Assembly: GCA_017309275.1 (NCBI GenBank) | Contig: JAFKLT010000031.1 | Coordinates: 1 to 64,000 of the forward strand | DNA length: 64,000 nt | Origin: Sphingomonadales bacterium | GTDB taxonomy: Bacteria; Pseudomonadota; Alphaproteobacteria; Sphingomonadales; Sphingomonadaceae | Reading direction: 5' to 3' | In this document: one piece after another, positions 1-7,681 of the stretch | Numbering within the stretch: the first letter of the stretch is position 1 | How the letters are laid out: the number at the start of each line of letters is the position of its first letter | The notes under the pieces: model-generated | Told to the model about the DNA's origin: nothing | The model's input: the letters and a program-made list of their open reading frames with translations, nothing else | The model's database searches: none | Program-made: the position numbers and the translations under genes

Positions 1-137
1 GTGCCGCCCTGATGCAATATCTCGCGCCCCGCCTCGGTCGCACGCGGATCGGCGGACGATGTCACGCCCTGCGCGGCCGCGAACGAAGGGATGGCGATGA
101 CGAAAAGGCTGAAGGTCGCGAGGAGTCGTTTGATCAT
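1..137 (-). CDS. ggt: Gamma-glutamyltransferase, N-terminal fragment cut by window edge
   Basis: Only the first 45 codons are present; the gene runs off the left edge. It starts at ATG 137 with a signal peptide: Lys-Arg near the N-terminus, a hydrophobic core, and an Ala-Ala-Ala-Gln cleavage region near residues 20-23. The next visible residues (SSADPRATEAGREILHQGG) match the start of mature gamma-glutamyltranspeptidases, where a Ser-Xaa-Pro-Xaa-Ala-(T/S)-Xaa-Ala-G-Xaa-Xaa-I-L-xx-GG stretch precedes the Asn-Ala-Ala-Asp-Ala-Ala segment. The family is periplasmic, self-cleaving, and transfers or hydrolyses gamma-glutamyl groups of glutathione and related peptides. The catalytic Thr lies outside the window, so the call rests on the N-terminal motif alone. 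Confidence 0.7.
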   Translation of the reverse strand, partial: MIKRLLATFSLFVIAIPSFAAAQGVTSSADPRATEAGREILHQGG

Positions 138-184
138 GCGCGGGACTTTGGCGCGCCCCTTAAGTCTGCGCAACCCCGATGGGG

Positions 185-1255
185 TCAGTCACCCACGCCG
201 ACCGCGTCGGCGACGCGTGCGAAACCATCCTGCCCGGCAAGCCGTTCGAGCCCGTGCGCGATGCGCGCGGCAAGGCCGGGGCCCTCATAGACCATCGCCG
301 AATATATCTGGACCAGGCTGGCGCCCGCGCGGATGCGCTGCCACGCCTGCCCCGCCGACGCGATACCGCCCGCCGCGACCAGCGGCAGCTTGCCGCCGCT
401 CGCGGTGCGGAAATCCTTCACACGCTGAAGCGCCAGGTCGGCCAGCGGCGCGCCCGAAAGCCCGCCCGCTTCATCCGCATGCCGCGACGCCAGTACGGGG
501 CGCGTGATGGTGGTGTTCGAAACGATGACCGCGGCCAATCCCTTGGCAAAGGCAACCGCGACTATGTCGTCGATATCGGCGGGTTCCAGGTCGGGAGCGA
601 CCTTCAGAAACACGGGCTTTGCTGCCGCCACGGGCTGCGCCGCCGCGACGCCGTCGAGCAACGCCTCCAGCGCGCCCTTGTCCTGAAGCGCGCGCAGCCC
701 CGGCGTGTTGGGCGAACTGATGTTCACGGTCAGGTAATCGGCGAGCGGCGCCATCGCCGCGGTGCCCTTCGCATAATCGGCGATGCGGTCCGCGCTGTCC
801 TTGTTCGCGCCGATATTGATGCCCAGCGGCACCGGCAGGCCATAACCGCGCAGGCGGGCGATCCGTTCCGCCGCCCTCTCCTGCCCGCCATTGTTGAAGC
901 CCATGCGGTTGATGACCGCGCGATCCTCGACCAGCCGGAACAGCCGCGGCCGGGGATTGCCCTCCTGCGGCAATGGGGTCAGCGTCCCGACCTCGACGAA
1001 ACCGAAGCCGAAATGCGGCATCGCGTGCGCGACGCGGGCGTCCTTGTCGAACCCGGGGGCGAGCCCGACCGGGTTCGGGAAATGCAGACCCGCAACCTCT
1101 GTCGCGAGTGCCGGGCTCGTCAGCGCGCACCGTGCGCGGGGCAAGGGCTGAAGCGCATTCAAGGTCAGATTATGTGCGGCTTCGCCGTCGGTCGCATGAA
1201 CGAACGGGCGGACCAGCGCATAGGCGGTATCGGCGGCGGAAGCGAAGAGCGACAT
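185..1255 (-). CDS. pyrD: Dihydroorotate dehydrogenase (quinone), class 2
   Basis: A 356-aa protein that oxidises dihydroorotate to orotate in pyrimidine synthesis, passing electrons to membrane quinone. The N-terminal amphipathic stretch (MSLFASAADTAYALVRPF) is the membrane and quinone-binding region typical of class 2 enzymes. Further motifs are NPVGLAPGFDKD (FMN site), INRMGFNN, the NISSPNTPGLR active-site segment, and VSNTT with the phosphate-binding AAGGI near the C-terminus. The catalytic base in this class is Ser, in the SSPN segment. The reading frame is open upstream, but the ATG at 1255 gives the expected length and N-terminus. It is divergent from the DUF885 gene (67-bp gap) and lies 47 bp upstream of ggt. 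Confidence 0.95.
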   Translation of the reverse strand: MSLFASAADTAYALVRPFVHATDGEAAHNLTLNALQPLPRARCALTSPALATEVAGLHFPNPVGLAPGFDKDARVAHAMPHFGFGFVEVGTLTPLPQEGNPRPRLFRLVEDRAVINRMGFNNGGQERAAERIARLRGYGLPVPLGINIGANKDSADRIADYAKGTAAMAPLADYLTVNISSPNTPGLRALQDKGALEALLDGVAAAQPVAAAKPVFLKVAPDLEPADIDDIVAVAFAKGLAAVIVSNTTITRPVLASRHADEAGGLSGAPLADLALQRVKDFRTASGGKLPLVAAGGIASAGQAWQRIRAGASLVQIYSAMVYEGPGLAARIAHGLERLAGQDGFARVADAVGVGD

Positions 1256-1322
1256 GGCCCGCCATTGCGCGCGCGGAGGCCCTATGGCAAGCCCGTCGCT
1301 ATTCGAAAACAGGGAGATAAAA

Positions 1323-3146
1323 GTGTCGCAGCTTCGAATTGCCGCCCGTCTGTCCACCGCGCTGTTCGTGATCGCGACCGCCGCCTGCACCCCGGCCGCC
1401 GTCGGCGATGCGCCCGCGACATCCTCCACCAACGCACCGCCCGCAGCCCCCGCCGGCGCGACGCTTGCGCAATTCTTCGACAATTATGACGCGGCGCAGT
1501 TGTCGCTCAGCCCGCAGGGCAAGGCCTATCGCGGCATCCGTGACGCCGACTATGGCCGCTGGAACGACGTTAGCGACGAAGCCGAGGTCGCGAGCCATAA
1601 ATTGCAGCAGGCAAGCGCTTCGGCGATGCGGAGCAGCTTCGACCCCAAGACCCTGTCGGAAGACGAAGCGCTGTCGTTCGAGCTGTTCAACTCGCAGGCC
1701 GAGCGCGCCGAACGGCTCTTCGCCTTTCGCGACCATAGATATATCTTCGACCAGATGAACGGCGCGCAGAGCCAGCTCCCCGCCTTTCTGATCAATATCC
1801 ATCGCGTCGCCAATGTCGCGGAGGCCGAAGCCTATATCTCGCGCATTCGCGGGCTGGGGCCGGTGCTCGACGCGCTGTCCGCCCAATCGGCGGAGCGCGC
1901 GGCGAAAGGCTATGCGCCCCCGAAATGGGTTTATGCCTATGTCATCTCCGACATCGAAAATCTGATGAAGCCCGACAATGCGGTGATCGAGGATATCGGC
2001 GCCAAGGTCGGCAAGCTGGAAATCGACGCCGCCGAAAAGGCCCGGCTTATTACCGCGGCGAAGGCCGCCTGGGCCGAAAGCGCCGGCCCCGCCTATGTCC
2101 GCCTGCTTACAGAAATGAAGCGCCAGCAGGCAAACGGGCCGACGCAGGACGGCATATGGCGGATGCCCGGCGGCAAGGAATATTACGAGGCGCTGCTGTC
2201 GAACTACACGACCACCGACATGACCGCGACGCAGATTCACGATCTCGGGCTCGCCGAGGTCGCGCGCATCCACGGCGAGATGAAGACGATCATGCAAAAG
2301 GTCGGGTTCAAGGGAACGCTGCCGCAATTTTTCGAGCATCTGCGTACCAGTCCGCAATATTACTACACGACCCGTGAGGCCTATCTCGCCGACGTCGCGG
2401 CCAAGGTGAAGGCGATGGAAGCCCGCCTGCCGGCCTTCTTCAATACCCTGCCCAAGGCACCGCTGCAGGTGAAGGCCGTCGAGGCATTTCGCGAGAAGTC
2501 CGCCGGCAAGGCTTTCTATTCCTCACCCTCCCCCGATGGGTCGCGTCCGGGCACTTATTATGTGAACCTCTACGACCTGCGCGACATGTCGAAGACCGAG
2601 TTGGAAGCGCTCGCCTATCATGAAGGTGTTCCGGGGCATCACCTCCAGCGCGCGGTGCAGACCGAACTGACCGGCCTGCCGCCCTTCCGCCGTTTCGGCG
2701 GTTTCACCGCCTATACCGAAGGCTGGGGCCTCTATTCGGAGGAGCTCGCGAAGGACATGGGCTTCTATACCGATCCCTACAGCGATTTCGGCCGCCTCGG
2801 TATGGAATTGTGGCGCGCGTGCCGCCTCGTCGTCGACACCGGCATCCACGACAAGCGCTGGACCCGCGAACAGGCGATCAAATATCTGAAGGACAATACG
2901 CCGAACCCGCAGGGCGACATCGACAAGGCGATCGAGCGCTACATCGTCTATCCGGGCCAGGCCACAGCCTACATGATCGGCAAGCTCAAGATCATGGAAT
3001 TGCGAAGCCGGGCGCAGAAGGACTTGGGCGCAAAGTTCGACTACAAGGCATTCCACGACGTCGTGCTGCAATCGGGACCGGTGCCGCTCGACATCCTGGA
3101 GCGGCGCGTCGATGCCTGGATCGCGCGGGAAAAGGCAACCGGTTAA
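1323..3146 (+). CDS. DUF885 family lipoprotein, putative zinc-dependent peptidase
   Basis: A 607-aa protein. I chose the GTG at 1323: AGGGAG lies 6 bases upstream, and the resulting N-terminus is a lipoprotein signal with a hydrophobic run ending in TAAC, so Cys about residue 22 would be lipidated. The body matches the DUF885 family, whose hallmark is the His-Glu-Gly-Val-Pro-Gly-His-His motif, visible at about residues 433-440 and resembling an HExxH-type metal site. A distal Glu in the YTEGWGLYSEEL segment is a probable third ligand. Activity of the family is poorly defined; peptidase function is inferred from the metal motif. It is transcribed away from pyrD and followed by its own AT-rich spacer. 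Upstream in-frame ATGs at 1254 and 1284 exist but would bury the signal peptide. Confidence 0.85.
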   Translation: MSQLRIAARLSTALFVIATAACTPAAVGDAPATSSTNAPPAAPAGATLAQFFDNYDAAQLSLSPQGKAYRGIRDADYGRWNDVSDEAEVASHKLQQASASAMRSSFDPKTLSEDEALSFELFNSQAERAERLFAFRDHRYIFDQMNGAQSQLPAFLINIHRVANVAEAEAYISRIRGLGPVLDALSAQSAERAAKGYAPPKWVYAYVISDIENLMKPDNAVIEDIGAKVGKLEIDAAEKARLITAAKAAWAESAGPAYVRLLTEMKRQQANGPTQDGIWRMPGGKEYYEALLSNYTTTDMTATQIHDLGLAEVARIHGEMKTIMQKVGFKGTLPQFFEHLRTSPQYYYTTREAYLADVAAKVKAMEARLPAFFNTLPKAPLQVKAVEAFREKSAGKAFYSSPSPDGSRPGTYYVNLYDLRDMSKTELEALAYHEGVPGHHLQRAVQTELTGLPPFRRFGGFTAYTEGWGLYSEELAKDMGFYTDPYSDFGRLGMELWRACRLVVDTGIHDKRWTREQAIKYLKDNTPNPQGDIDKAIERYIVYPGQATAYMIGKLKIMELRSRAQKDLGAKFDYKAFHDVVLQSGPVPLDILERRVDAWIAREKATG

Positions 3147-3157
3147 ACAATTGCGGG

Positions 3158-3189
3158 TTGACGCACCGTAGCAAATAGAAAATTATATA
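3158..3189 (+). promoter_or_regulatory. Probable sigma70-type promoter of the AraC gene
   Basis: TTGACG at 3158-3163 resembles a -35 box. The following segment around 3181-3189 is the most AT-rich stretch nearby and contains overlapping TTATAT/TATATA hexamers at a spacing of 17-20 bases. It sits in the 88-bp gap between the DUF885 stop and the regulator start at 3235. The exact -10 hexamer is uncertain. Confidence 0.4.
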
Positions 3190-3234
3190 AGGATATATAG
3201 ACGCAGCAATAAAGCTGCCGAGGGTCGTCTCGTC

Positions 3235-4122
3235 ATGTCGGAAGCATCCTCTTCGCCTGCGGGCGCGGACGGCGATACACCGTTCGAACTGCAATATTTC
3301 CTGCCGGATCCGGATCTGGCGGAGATGGTGTCGAGCTTTTATTTCGTCCGTATCGACATGCCCTTGTTCGATGAAAGCGAACGCGCCGACCGTCCGCAAT
3401 TCCGCATCATGAGCCATGCCGAGGGGGAGTATATCTTCCCCGACGGACATTGTTTTCCAGCAAAGCGCGCGACGATCATCGGCCCGACGAGCGGCAGCGT
3501 GCGCGCGCGCGGGAACGGGCCGCTGCGCATCTATGGCTTCGGCATGATGCCCGCGGGCTGGGCGACGCTGATGGGCGAACATGCCGACAAGCTGACCGAC
3601 CGGGCGATGGACGCGGCCGATCTGTTCGGCGACTGGATCGACGAGGTGATAGAGGCGCTGGTGAATGCCGAGGATACGGCAGCGCGGCTCGTCATCGGCA
3701 ATAATTTCGTTCGCGAAATCCTGAAGAAGAACGAAGCCGCGCCGGTGTGGTTCACGCGCACGGTCGATCAGTGGCTGACGGAATCGCCCTCGCCGCAGGT
3801 TCATGATCTGGTCGAGGCCACGGGCATGTCGATCCGCTCGGTCGAGCGGATGACCAAGCATTATTACGGCCTGTCGCCGCGCATGCTGGCGCGCAAATAT
3901 CGCGCGGTTCGCGCCGCATCGGCGCTGGCCCGCGGCCAGACGCTCGACGACGTGCAACTCGGTGACGCCTTCTACGATCAATCGCACCTGATCCGCGAAA
4001 TGAAGCGCTTTGCGGGCGCAACGCCGGGGCAACTCGCCCGGCCTTCGCAATATACGGAAGCGACGACCAGGGGCCGCCAGCAGCTTGCCGGCAAGGTCAG
4101 CCCCTTGGTATCCGATACCTGA
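3235..4122 (+). CDS. AraC-family transcriptional regulator
   Basis: A 295-aa protein. Residues about 15-165 look like the cupin-like N-terminal effector domain common in AraC-type regulators of this group (DUF6597-like, with conserved FxFPDG and GxxxG-type segments). The C-terminal third (about 185-285) is the double helix-turn-helix: a first HTH near VHDLVEATGMSIRSVERMTK and a second near DVQLGDAFYDQSHLIREMKR, followed by the family's FAGATPGQ segment. The start ATG at 3235 is the first in frame. It is monocistronic, between the DUF885 gene and the SUF region; no target is evident. The effector is unknown. Confidence 0.85.
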   Translation: MSEASSSPAGADGDTPFELQYFLPDPDLAEMVSSFYFVRIDMPLFDESERADRPQFRIMSHAEGEYIFPDGHCFPAKRATIIGPTSGSVRARGNGPLRIYGFGMMPAGWATLMGEHADKLTDRAMDAADLFGDWIDEVIEALVNAEDTAARLVIGNNFVREILKKNEAAPVWFTRTVDQWLTESPSPQVHDLVEATGMSIRSVERMTKHYYGLSPRMLARKYRAVRAASALARGQTLDDVQLGDAFYDQSHLIREMKRFAGATPGQLARPSQYTEATTRGRQQLAGKVSPLVSDT

Positions 4123-4185
4123 CCCACGACGGGACGAAATAAAATAGCGTCGAATGACGTTTTGGCGTTTCCGTACAATCGCGAA

Positions 4186-4300
4186 TCGTCCCCCAGGCAT
4201 ATCCGACTCCTGCGACCCAGAAGAGCTCTTCCTCTGACGAGGACAGAGACCTTCATCTTGGCACCCGTTTGGCAACCGCCAGGCGGGTGCTTTTTTTTTT
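4186..4300 (+). ncRNA. Candidate small RNA ending in a strong intrinsic terminator
   Basis: The terminator at 4261-4300 lies 140 bases after the AraC stop and before the suf promoter, so it ends something transcribed from within this gap or a long 3' UTR. A TACAAT hexamer at 4174-4179 could be a -10 box, giving a transcript of about 115 nt; the -35 match is poor. Within it, CTCTG and CAGAG (around 4224-4242) can form a hairpin whose loop contains ACGAGGA, and pyrimidine-rich CTCCT/CTTCCTCT segments could pair with Shine-Dalgarno sequences. The 5' end is a guess and no known RNA family was recognised. Confidence 0.35.
4261..4300 (+). terminator. Strong rho-independent terminator
   Basis: GCACCCG (4261-4267) pairs with CGGGTGC (4284-4290) around a 16-base loop that can itself fold, and is followed by ten consecutive T residues (4291-4300). 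It is the clearest intrinsic terminator in the window. It insulates the suf promoter from upstream transcription. Confidence 0.9.
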
Positions 4301-4340
4301 GCGCCGAAAGATTTCTTGCCGGGACGAAACCCGGCATTGC

Positions 4341-4369
4341 TTGCACGGTCCGAGCGCTTTCCCTATATA
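4341..4369 (+). promoter_or_regulatory. Sigma70-type promoter of the Rrf2-suf operon
   Basis: TTGCAC at 4341-4346 and TATATA at 4364-4369 are separated by 17 bp, a near-consensus -35/-10 pair. Transcription would start within the palindrome at 4372-4388, leaving a leader of about 45-50 nt before the GTG at 4424. Confidence 0.7.
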
Positions 4370-4371
4370 AG

Positions 4372-4388
4372 TGGAGTAAATTACTCCA
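4372..4388. promoter_or_regulatory. 17-bp palindromic operator, probable Rrf2/IscR-type site
   Basis: TGGAGTAAATTACTCCA is a perfect inverted repeat (arms TGGAGTAA and TTACTCCA around a central A). It lies immediately 3' of the -10 box, where a bound repressor would block initiation. Its sequence, with an AT-rich centre and ACTCC/GGAGT arms, resembles IscR-type sites in being a short AT-centred palindrome. Autoregulation by the adjacent Rrf2 protein is inferred. Confidence 0.65.
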
Positions 4389-4423
4389 GTTAAGAATCGT
4401 TCGCAATTACAGCGAGAAGTAAC

Positions 4424-4930
4424 GTGCGCCTGTCGAACCTTGCCGATTATGCCGTGGTGCTGATGAGCGCCGCCGCCCGCCAGTGCGGGTCGGTGCCGCT
4501 GCACGCCGCGATGCTGGCCGAACAGACGGGTATTCCCGGACCGACGGCGCAAAAGCTGGTGAGCGGCCTGGCGCGCGCCGGACTTCTCGTCGCCTCGCGC
4601 GGGAGCGGCGGCGGCGTACGGCTCGCGCGGCCTGCCGCCGCGATCAGCGTCGCCGACATCATCGAAGCGGTCGAAGGCCCGATTGCCCTCACCTCCTGCG
4701 TCGCCGAAGGGCGCCATGACTGCTCGCTCGAGGGAAGCTGCAAGGTCCAGCCGCATTGGAGCGTCGTCAACGGCGCGGTGCGCGGGGCGCTGGCGCAGAT
4801 CAGCCTGGCAAGCCTGAGCGTGCAGCCGAAGCCCGCGCGCCAGGAGATTACCGAAGGGTCGGCCTTCCTTCTTCATGGGGCCGCAGAAGAGAATAGTGCT
4901 TCGACAAGCTCAGCACGAATGGGTTTTTGA
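4424..4930 (+). CDS. Rrf2-family Fe-S-dependent regulator of the SUF operon (IscR-like)
   Basis: A 168-aa protein starting at GTG 4424 (no better in-frame start). Residues 1-80 form the winged helix of the Rrf2 family ([14 protein letters not shown]; the [11 protein letters not shown] wing). Cys92, Cys100 and Cys106 with nearby His111 are positioned like the three Cys and one His that hold the [2Fe-2S] cluster of IscR, though spacing between the first two Cys is 7 rather than 5 residues. It is the first gene of the operon; its stop is 1 bp before sufB. It probably represses suf through the palindrome at 4372-4388 when its cluster is loaded. The last dozen residues are encoded by a REP-like repeat and are unlikely to be functional. 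Confidence 0.88.
   Translation: MRLSNLADYAVVLMSAAARQCGSVPLHAAMLAEQTGIPGPTAQKLVSGLARAGLLVASRGSGGGVRLARPAAAISVADIIEAVEGPIALTSCVAEGRHDCSLEGSCKVQPHWSVVNGAVRGALAQISLASLSVQPKPARQEITEGSAFLLHGAAEENSASTSSARMGF
4896..4920. repeat. REP-like palindromic repeat overlapping the Rrf2 3' end
   Basis: GTGCTTCGACAAGCTCAGCAC (4896-4916) followed by GAAT is a hairpin with GTGCT/AGCAC arms. The core CTTCGACAAGCTCAG recurs widely in sphingomonad and related genomes as an intergenic repeat, and its translations (VLRQAQHE on this strand, FVLSLSKH on the other) are familiar artefacts of it. Here it lies inside coding sequence, supplying about residues 158-168 of the regulator, and 11 bp before sufB. Confidence 0.75.
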
Positions 4931-4931
4931 A

Positions 4932-6410
4932 ATGGATGAAGTGAAAATCAAGGATCAGGCCGCGCACGATGCGGCGGCGAAAGTCGCCGATTACGAGCAT
5001 GGCTGGTCGTCGGCGATCGAAACCGACTTCGCGCCCAAGGGGCTGACCGAGGACACCGTCCGCTTCATCTCGGCCAAGAAGAACGAGCCCGAATGGATGC
5101 TCGAATGGCGGCTGAAGGCGTTTCGTCACTGGCTGACGATGGAGATGCCCGACTGGGCAAAGCTCAACGTGCCCCCGATCGACTATCAGGACGCCTATTA
5201 TTATGCGGCGCCGAAGGCAAAGCCGAAGCTGAACAGCCTTGACGAGGTCGACCCCGAAATCCTCGAGGTCTATAAAAAGCTCGGCATTCCGATCGAAGAG
5301 CAAAAGGTTCTCGCGGGCGTCGAGGGCGCGCGCAAGGTCGCGGTCGACGCCGTGTTCGACAGCGTCAGCGTCGCGACGACCTTTCGCGAGGAGCTGAAGC
5401 GCGCCGGCGTCATCTTCCTGTCGATCAGCGAGGCGATCCGCGAATATCCCGAGCTGGTGAAAAAGTGGCTCGGCAAGGTCGTGCCGATGCACGACAATTA
5501 TTTCGCGACGCTCAATTGCGCCGTCTTTTCGGACGGCACCTTCGTCTATGTGCCGGAGGGCGTGCGCTGTCCGATGGAGCTTTCGACCTATTTCCGGATC
5601 AATGCGGAGAATACGGGTCAGTTCGAACGCACGCTGATCGTCGCCGACAAGGGCGCCTATGTCTCCTATCTCGAAGGCTGCACCGCGCCGATGCGCGACG
5701 AGAACCAGCTCCACGCCGCGGTGGTCGAACTGGTCGCGCTCGACGATGCGGAGATCAAGTACAGTACGGTCCAGAACTGGTACCCCGGCGACGCCGAGGG
5801 CAAGGGCGGCATCTATAATTTCGTGACCAAGCGCGCACTCTGCCAGGGCAAGCGCAGCAAGGTATCGTGGACGCAGGTCGAAACCGGCAGCGCGATCACC
5901 TGGAAATATCCGAGCTGCGTGCTCAACGGCGACGACAGCGTCGGCGAATTCTATTCGGTCGCGGTCACCAACAATTATCAGCAGGCCGACACCGGCACGA
6001 AGATGATCCACAACGGCAAGCGCACCCGCTCGACCATCGTGTCGAAGGGCATCAGCGCGGGCAAGTCGAACGGCACCTACCGCGGCCTGGTTCGCGTCGC
6101 GCCGAATGCGGAGGGCGTGCGCAACTTCACCCAGTGCGACAGCCTGCTCCTCGGCGATCAGTGCGGCGCGCACACCGTCCCCTATATCGAGGTCCGCAAC
6201 CCCAGCGCGACCGTCGAGCATGAAGCGACGACGAGCAAGATCAGCGACGACCAGCTTTTCTATGCGATGCAGCGCGGGCTTTCGCAGGAAGAGGCGGTGG
6301 CGCTGATCGTCAACGGCTTTGCCAAGGAAGTGCTGCAGCAACTGCCGATGGAATTTGCGGTCGAGGCGCAGAAGCTGCTTGGCATCAGCCTTGAGGGAAG
6401 CGTCGGGTGA
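4932..6410 (+). CDS. sufB: SufB, Fe-S cluster scaffold subunit
   Basis: A 492-aa SufB, the scaffold on which SufBCD assembles iron-sulfur clusters in the cytosol. The start at ATG 4932 (MDEVKIKD) excludes an upstream in-frame extension encoded by the repeat. Family segments are clear: [12 protein letters not shown] near the N-terminus, [28 protein letters not shown], the [20 protein letters not shown] strand region, and [15 protein letters not shown] near the C-terminus. The length is normal. It follows the regulator by 1 bp. A 120-bp gap containing the next gene's ribosome site separates it from the 87-aa protein. Confidence 0.97.
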   Translation: MDEVKIKDQAAHDAAAKVADYEHGWSSAIETDFAPKGLTEDTVRFISAKKNEPEWMLEWRLKAFRHWLTMEMPDWAKLNVPPIDYQDAYYYAAPKAKPKLNSLDEVDPEILEVYKKLGIPIEEQKVLAGVEGARKVAVDAVFDSVSVATTFREELKRAGVIFLSISEAIREYPELVKKWLGKVVPMHDNYFATLNCAVFSDGTFVYVPEGVRCPMELSTYFRINAENTGQFERTLIVADKGAYVSYLEGCTAPMRDENQLHAAVVELVALDDAEIKYSTVQNWYPGDAEGKGGIYNFVTKRALCQGKRSKVSWTQVETGSAITWKYPSCVLNGDDSVGEFYSVAVTNNYQQADTGTKMIHNGKRTRSTIVSKGISAGKSNGTYRGLVRVAPNAEGVRNFTQCDSLLLGDQCGAHTVPYIEVRNPSATVEHEATTSKISDDQLFYAMQRGLSQEEAVALIVNGFAKEVLQQLPMEFAVEAQKLLGISLEGSVG

Positions 6411-6530
6411 CGTTGCCGATTCCCCGCCCCTTCGCCGATAAAATCGGCCGCAGTCCGCAACCGGGGACATATGCCGCCGCGGCGTTGGTTTATCGTCGGG
6501 CCGAGTTCGATTCGGTCCGGAGGCAGCGCG

Positions 6531-6794
6531 ATGGCACGGGTTTTGGAATTCAACTGGTCGGAGGCCGATCTGGTCGTGCATCCGGTTCAGGCGATCACGG
6601 CTTACTCGACCCCGAATGGCGTGGTTCTGCGCCAGCAGAAAAGGTCGGACCGCGATCAGGACGATGTGGTGACCGTTCCACACCACTCCATCACACTGCT
6701 GATCCGGCGCCTGCAGCAGTTGCAGAACACCAGCGTGATCAGCGTGGACGACATGGACAATTCGGAGCTGGTGGAAATCTACGCCGCCGAATAG
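6531..6794 (+). CDS. Conserved-looking 87-aa protein inside the SUF operon
   Basis: The start is ATG 6531, with GGAGG at 6519-6523 seven bases upstream. The 87-aa product is soluble, acidic at its C-terminus and lacks Cys, so it is not itself a cluster ligand protein. It contains a Leu/Ile-rich helix (ITLLIRRLQQLQNTSVISVDDMD). I do not recognise a family. A longer overlapping frame from 6407 has the Arg/Gly-rich composition of a shadow. Its place between sufB and sufC, in the same orientation and with a good ribosome site, suggests co-expression with the SUF machinery. Confidence 0.7.
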   Translation: MARVLEFNWSEADLVVHPVQAITAYSTPNGVVLRQQKRSDRDQDDVVTVPHHSITLLIRRLQQLQNTSVISVDDMDNSELVEIYAAE

Positions 6795-6937
6795 GCGCAC
6801 CCTGCCCCGACGCCCCCCACAAGGCTTCCCGACATCCCATTGCATCGCAACCGGTGCGATCCATCCCCGCGCGGCGCCTCGCCGTCGCCCCCGACGCCGG
6901 CACCGCCGCGCCGTCCGCTTCTGCCTGAAAGTCCGAC

Positions 6938-7681
6938 ATGCTCCAGATCGAAAACCTCCACGCCAATGTTGCCGACAAGCCGATCCTGAAAGGCCTGTCG
7001 CTCACGATCAATGCGGGCGAAATCCATGCAATCATGGGCCCCAACGGCGCGGGCAAATCGACGCTGTCCTATGTTCTGGGCGGCCGTCCGGGCTATGAGG
7101 TCACCGACGGATCGGCGACCTTCGACGCTCAAGACCTGCTGGAGATGGCGCCGCACGAGCGCGCTGCCGCCGGCCTGTTCCTGGGTTTCCAATATCCGGT
7201 CGAAATTCCCGGCGTGTCGAACGTCCAGTTCCTGCGCGAAAGCCTGAACGCTCAGCGCAAGGCGCGCGGCGAGGAGCCGCTGTCGGGCGGCGATTTCCTG
7301 AAACTGGCGCGCGAGAAGGCCGGGCTGCTGAAGCTCGACATGGATATGCTCAAGCGCCCCGTGAACGTCGGCTTTTCGGGCGGCGAGAAAAAGCGGAACG
7401 AGATGGTGCAGATGGGCATCCTCGATCCCAAGCTCGCGATCCTCGACGAAACGGACTCGGGCCTCGACATCGACGCGCTGCGCATCGTCGGCGACGGGAT
7501 CAACAGCATCATGCGTCGCCCCGACAAGGCGGTCCTGCTGATCACCCACTATCAGCGGCTGCTCGACTATGTGCAGCCCGATTTCGTCCACGTCCTCGCC
7601 GCCGGCCGCATCGTCAAGTCGGGCGGCCCCGAACTCGCGCTCGAACTCGAACGCGCAGGCTATGCCGAGATCGCGGCGTGA
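6938..7681 (+). CDS. sufC: SufC, ABC-type ATPase of the SUF complex
   Basis: A 247-aa ABC ATPase that powers the SufBCD scaffold. The Walker A motif GPNGAGKS is at residues 34-41. The SufC-type signature FSGGEKKRNEM follows, then Walker B AILDETDSGLDIDAL, in which the extra acidic residue is typical of SufC, and a switch His in LLITHYQRLL. There is no membrane segment. It ends in a GTGA overlap with sufD, showing translational coupling. A 143-bp gap without an evident feature separates it from the 87-aa gene. Confidence 0.97.
   Translation: MLQIENLHANVADKPILKGLSLTINAGEIHAIMGPNGAGKSTLSYVLGGRPGYEVTDGSATFDAQDLLEMAPHERAAAGLFLGFQYPVEIPGVSNVQFLRESLNAQRKARGEEPLSGGDFLKLAREKAGLLKLDMDMLKRPVNVGFSGGEKKRNEMVQMGILDPKLAILDETDSGLDIDALRIVGDGINSIMRRPDKAVLLITHYQRLLDYVQPDFVHVLAAGRIVKSGGPELALELERAGYAEIAA

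Larger units (their letters stand above)
4123..4423. other. 301-bp intergenic region with candidate sRNA, promoter and operator
   Basis: No protein gene is seen here. From left to right it holds a possible -10 hexamer TACAAT (4174-4179), a stretch with local palindromes (AAGAGCTCTT; CTCTG/CAGAG), a strong intrinsic terminator (4261-4300), and then a complete promoter-operator module for the Rrf2-suf operon (4341-4388). The individual elements are listed separately. Confidence 0.6.

Noticed and set aside
4848-6845. Long open frame antisense to sufB
   Set aside because: High-GC shadow; sufB on the other strand is certain, and the frame includes the REP-derived FVLSLSKH artefact.
6407-6928. 173-codon open frame overlapping the sufB stop by GTGA
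   Set aside because: The product is Arg/Gly/Ala-rich with no recognisable fold, and it overlaps the better supported 87-aa gene in another frame.
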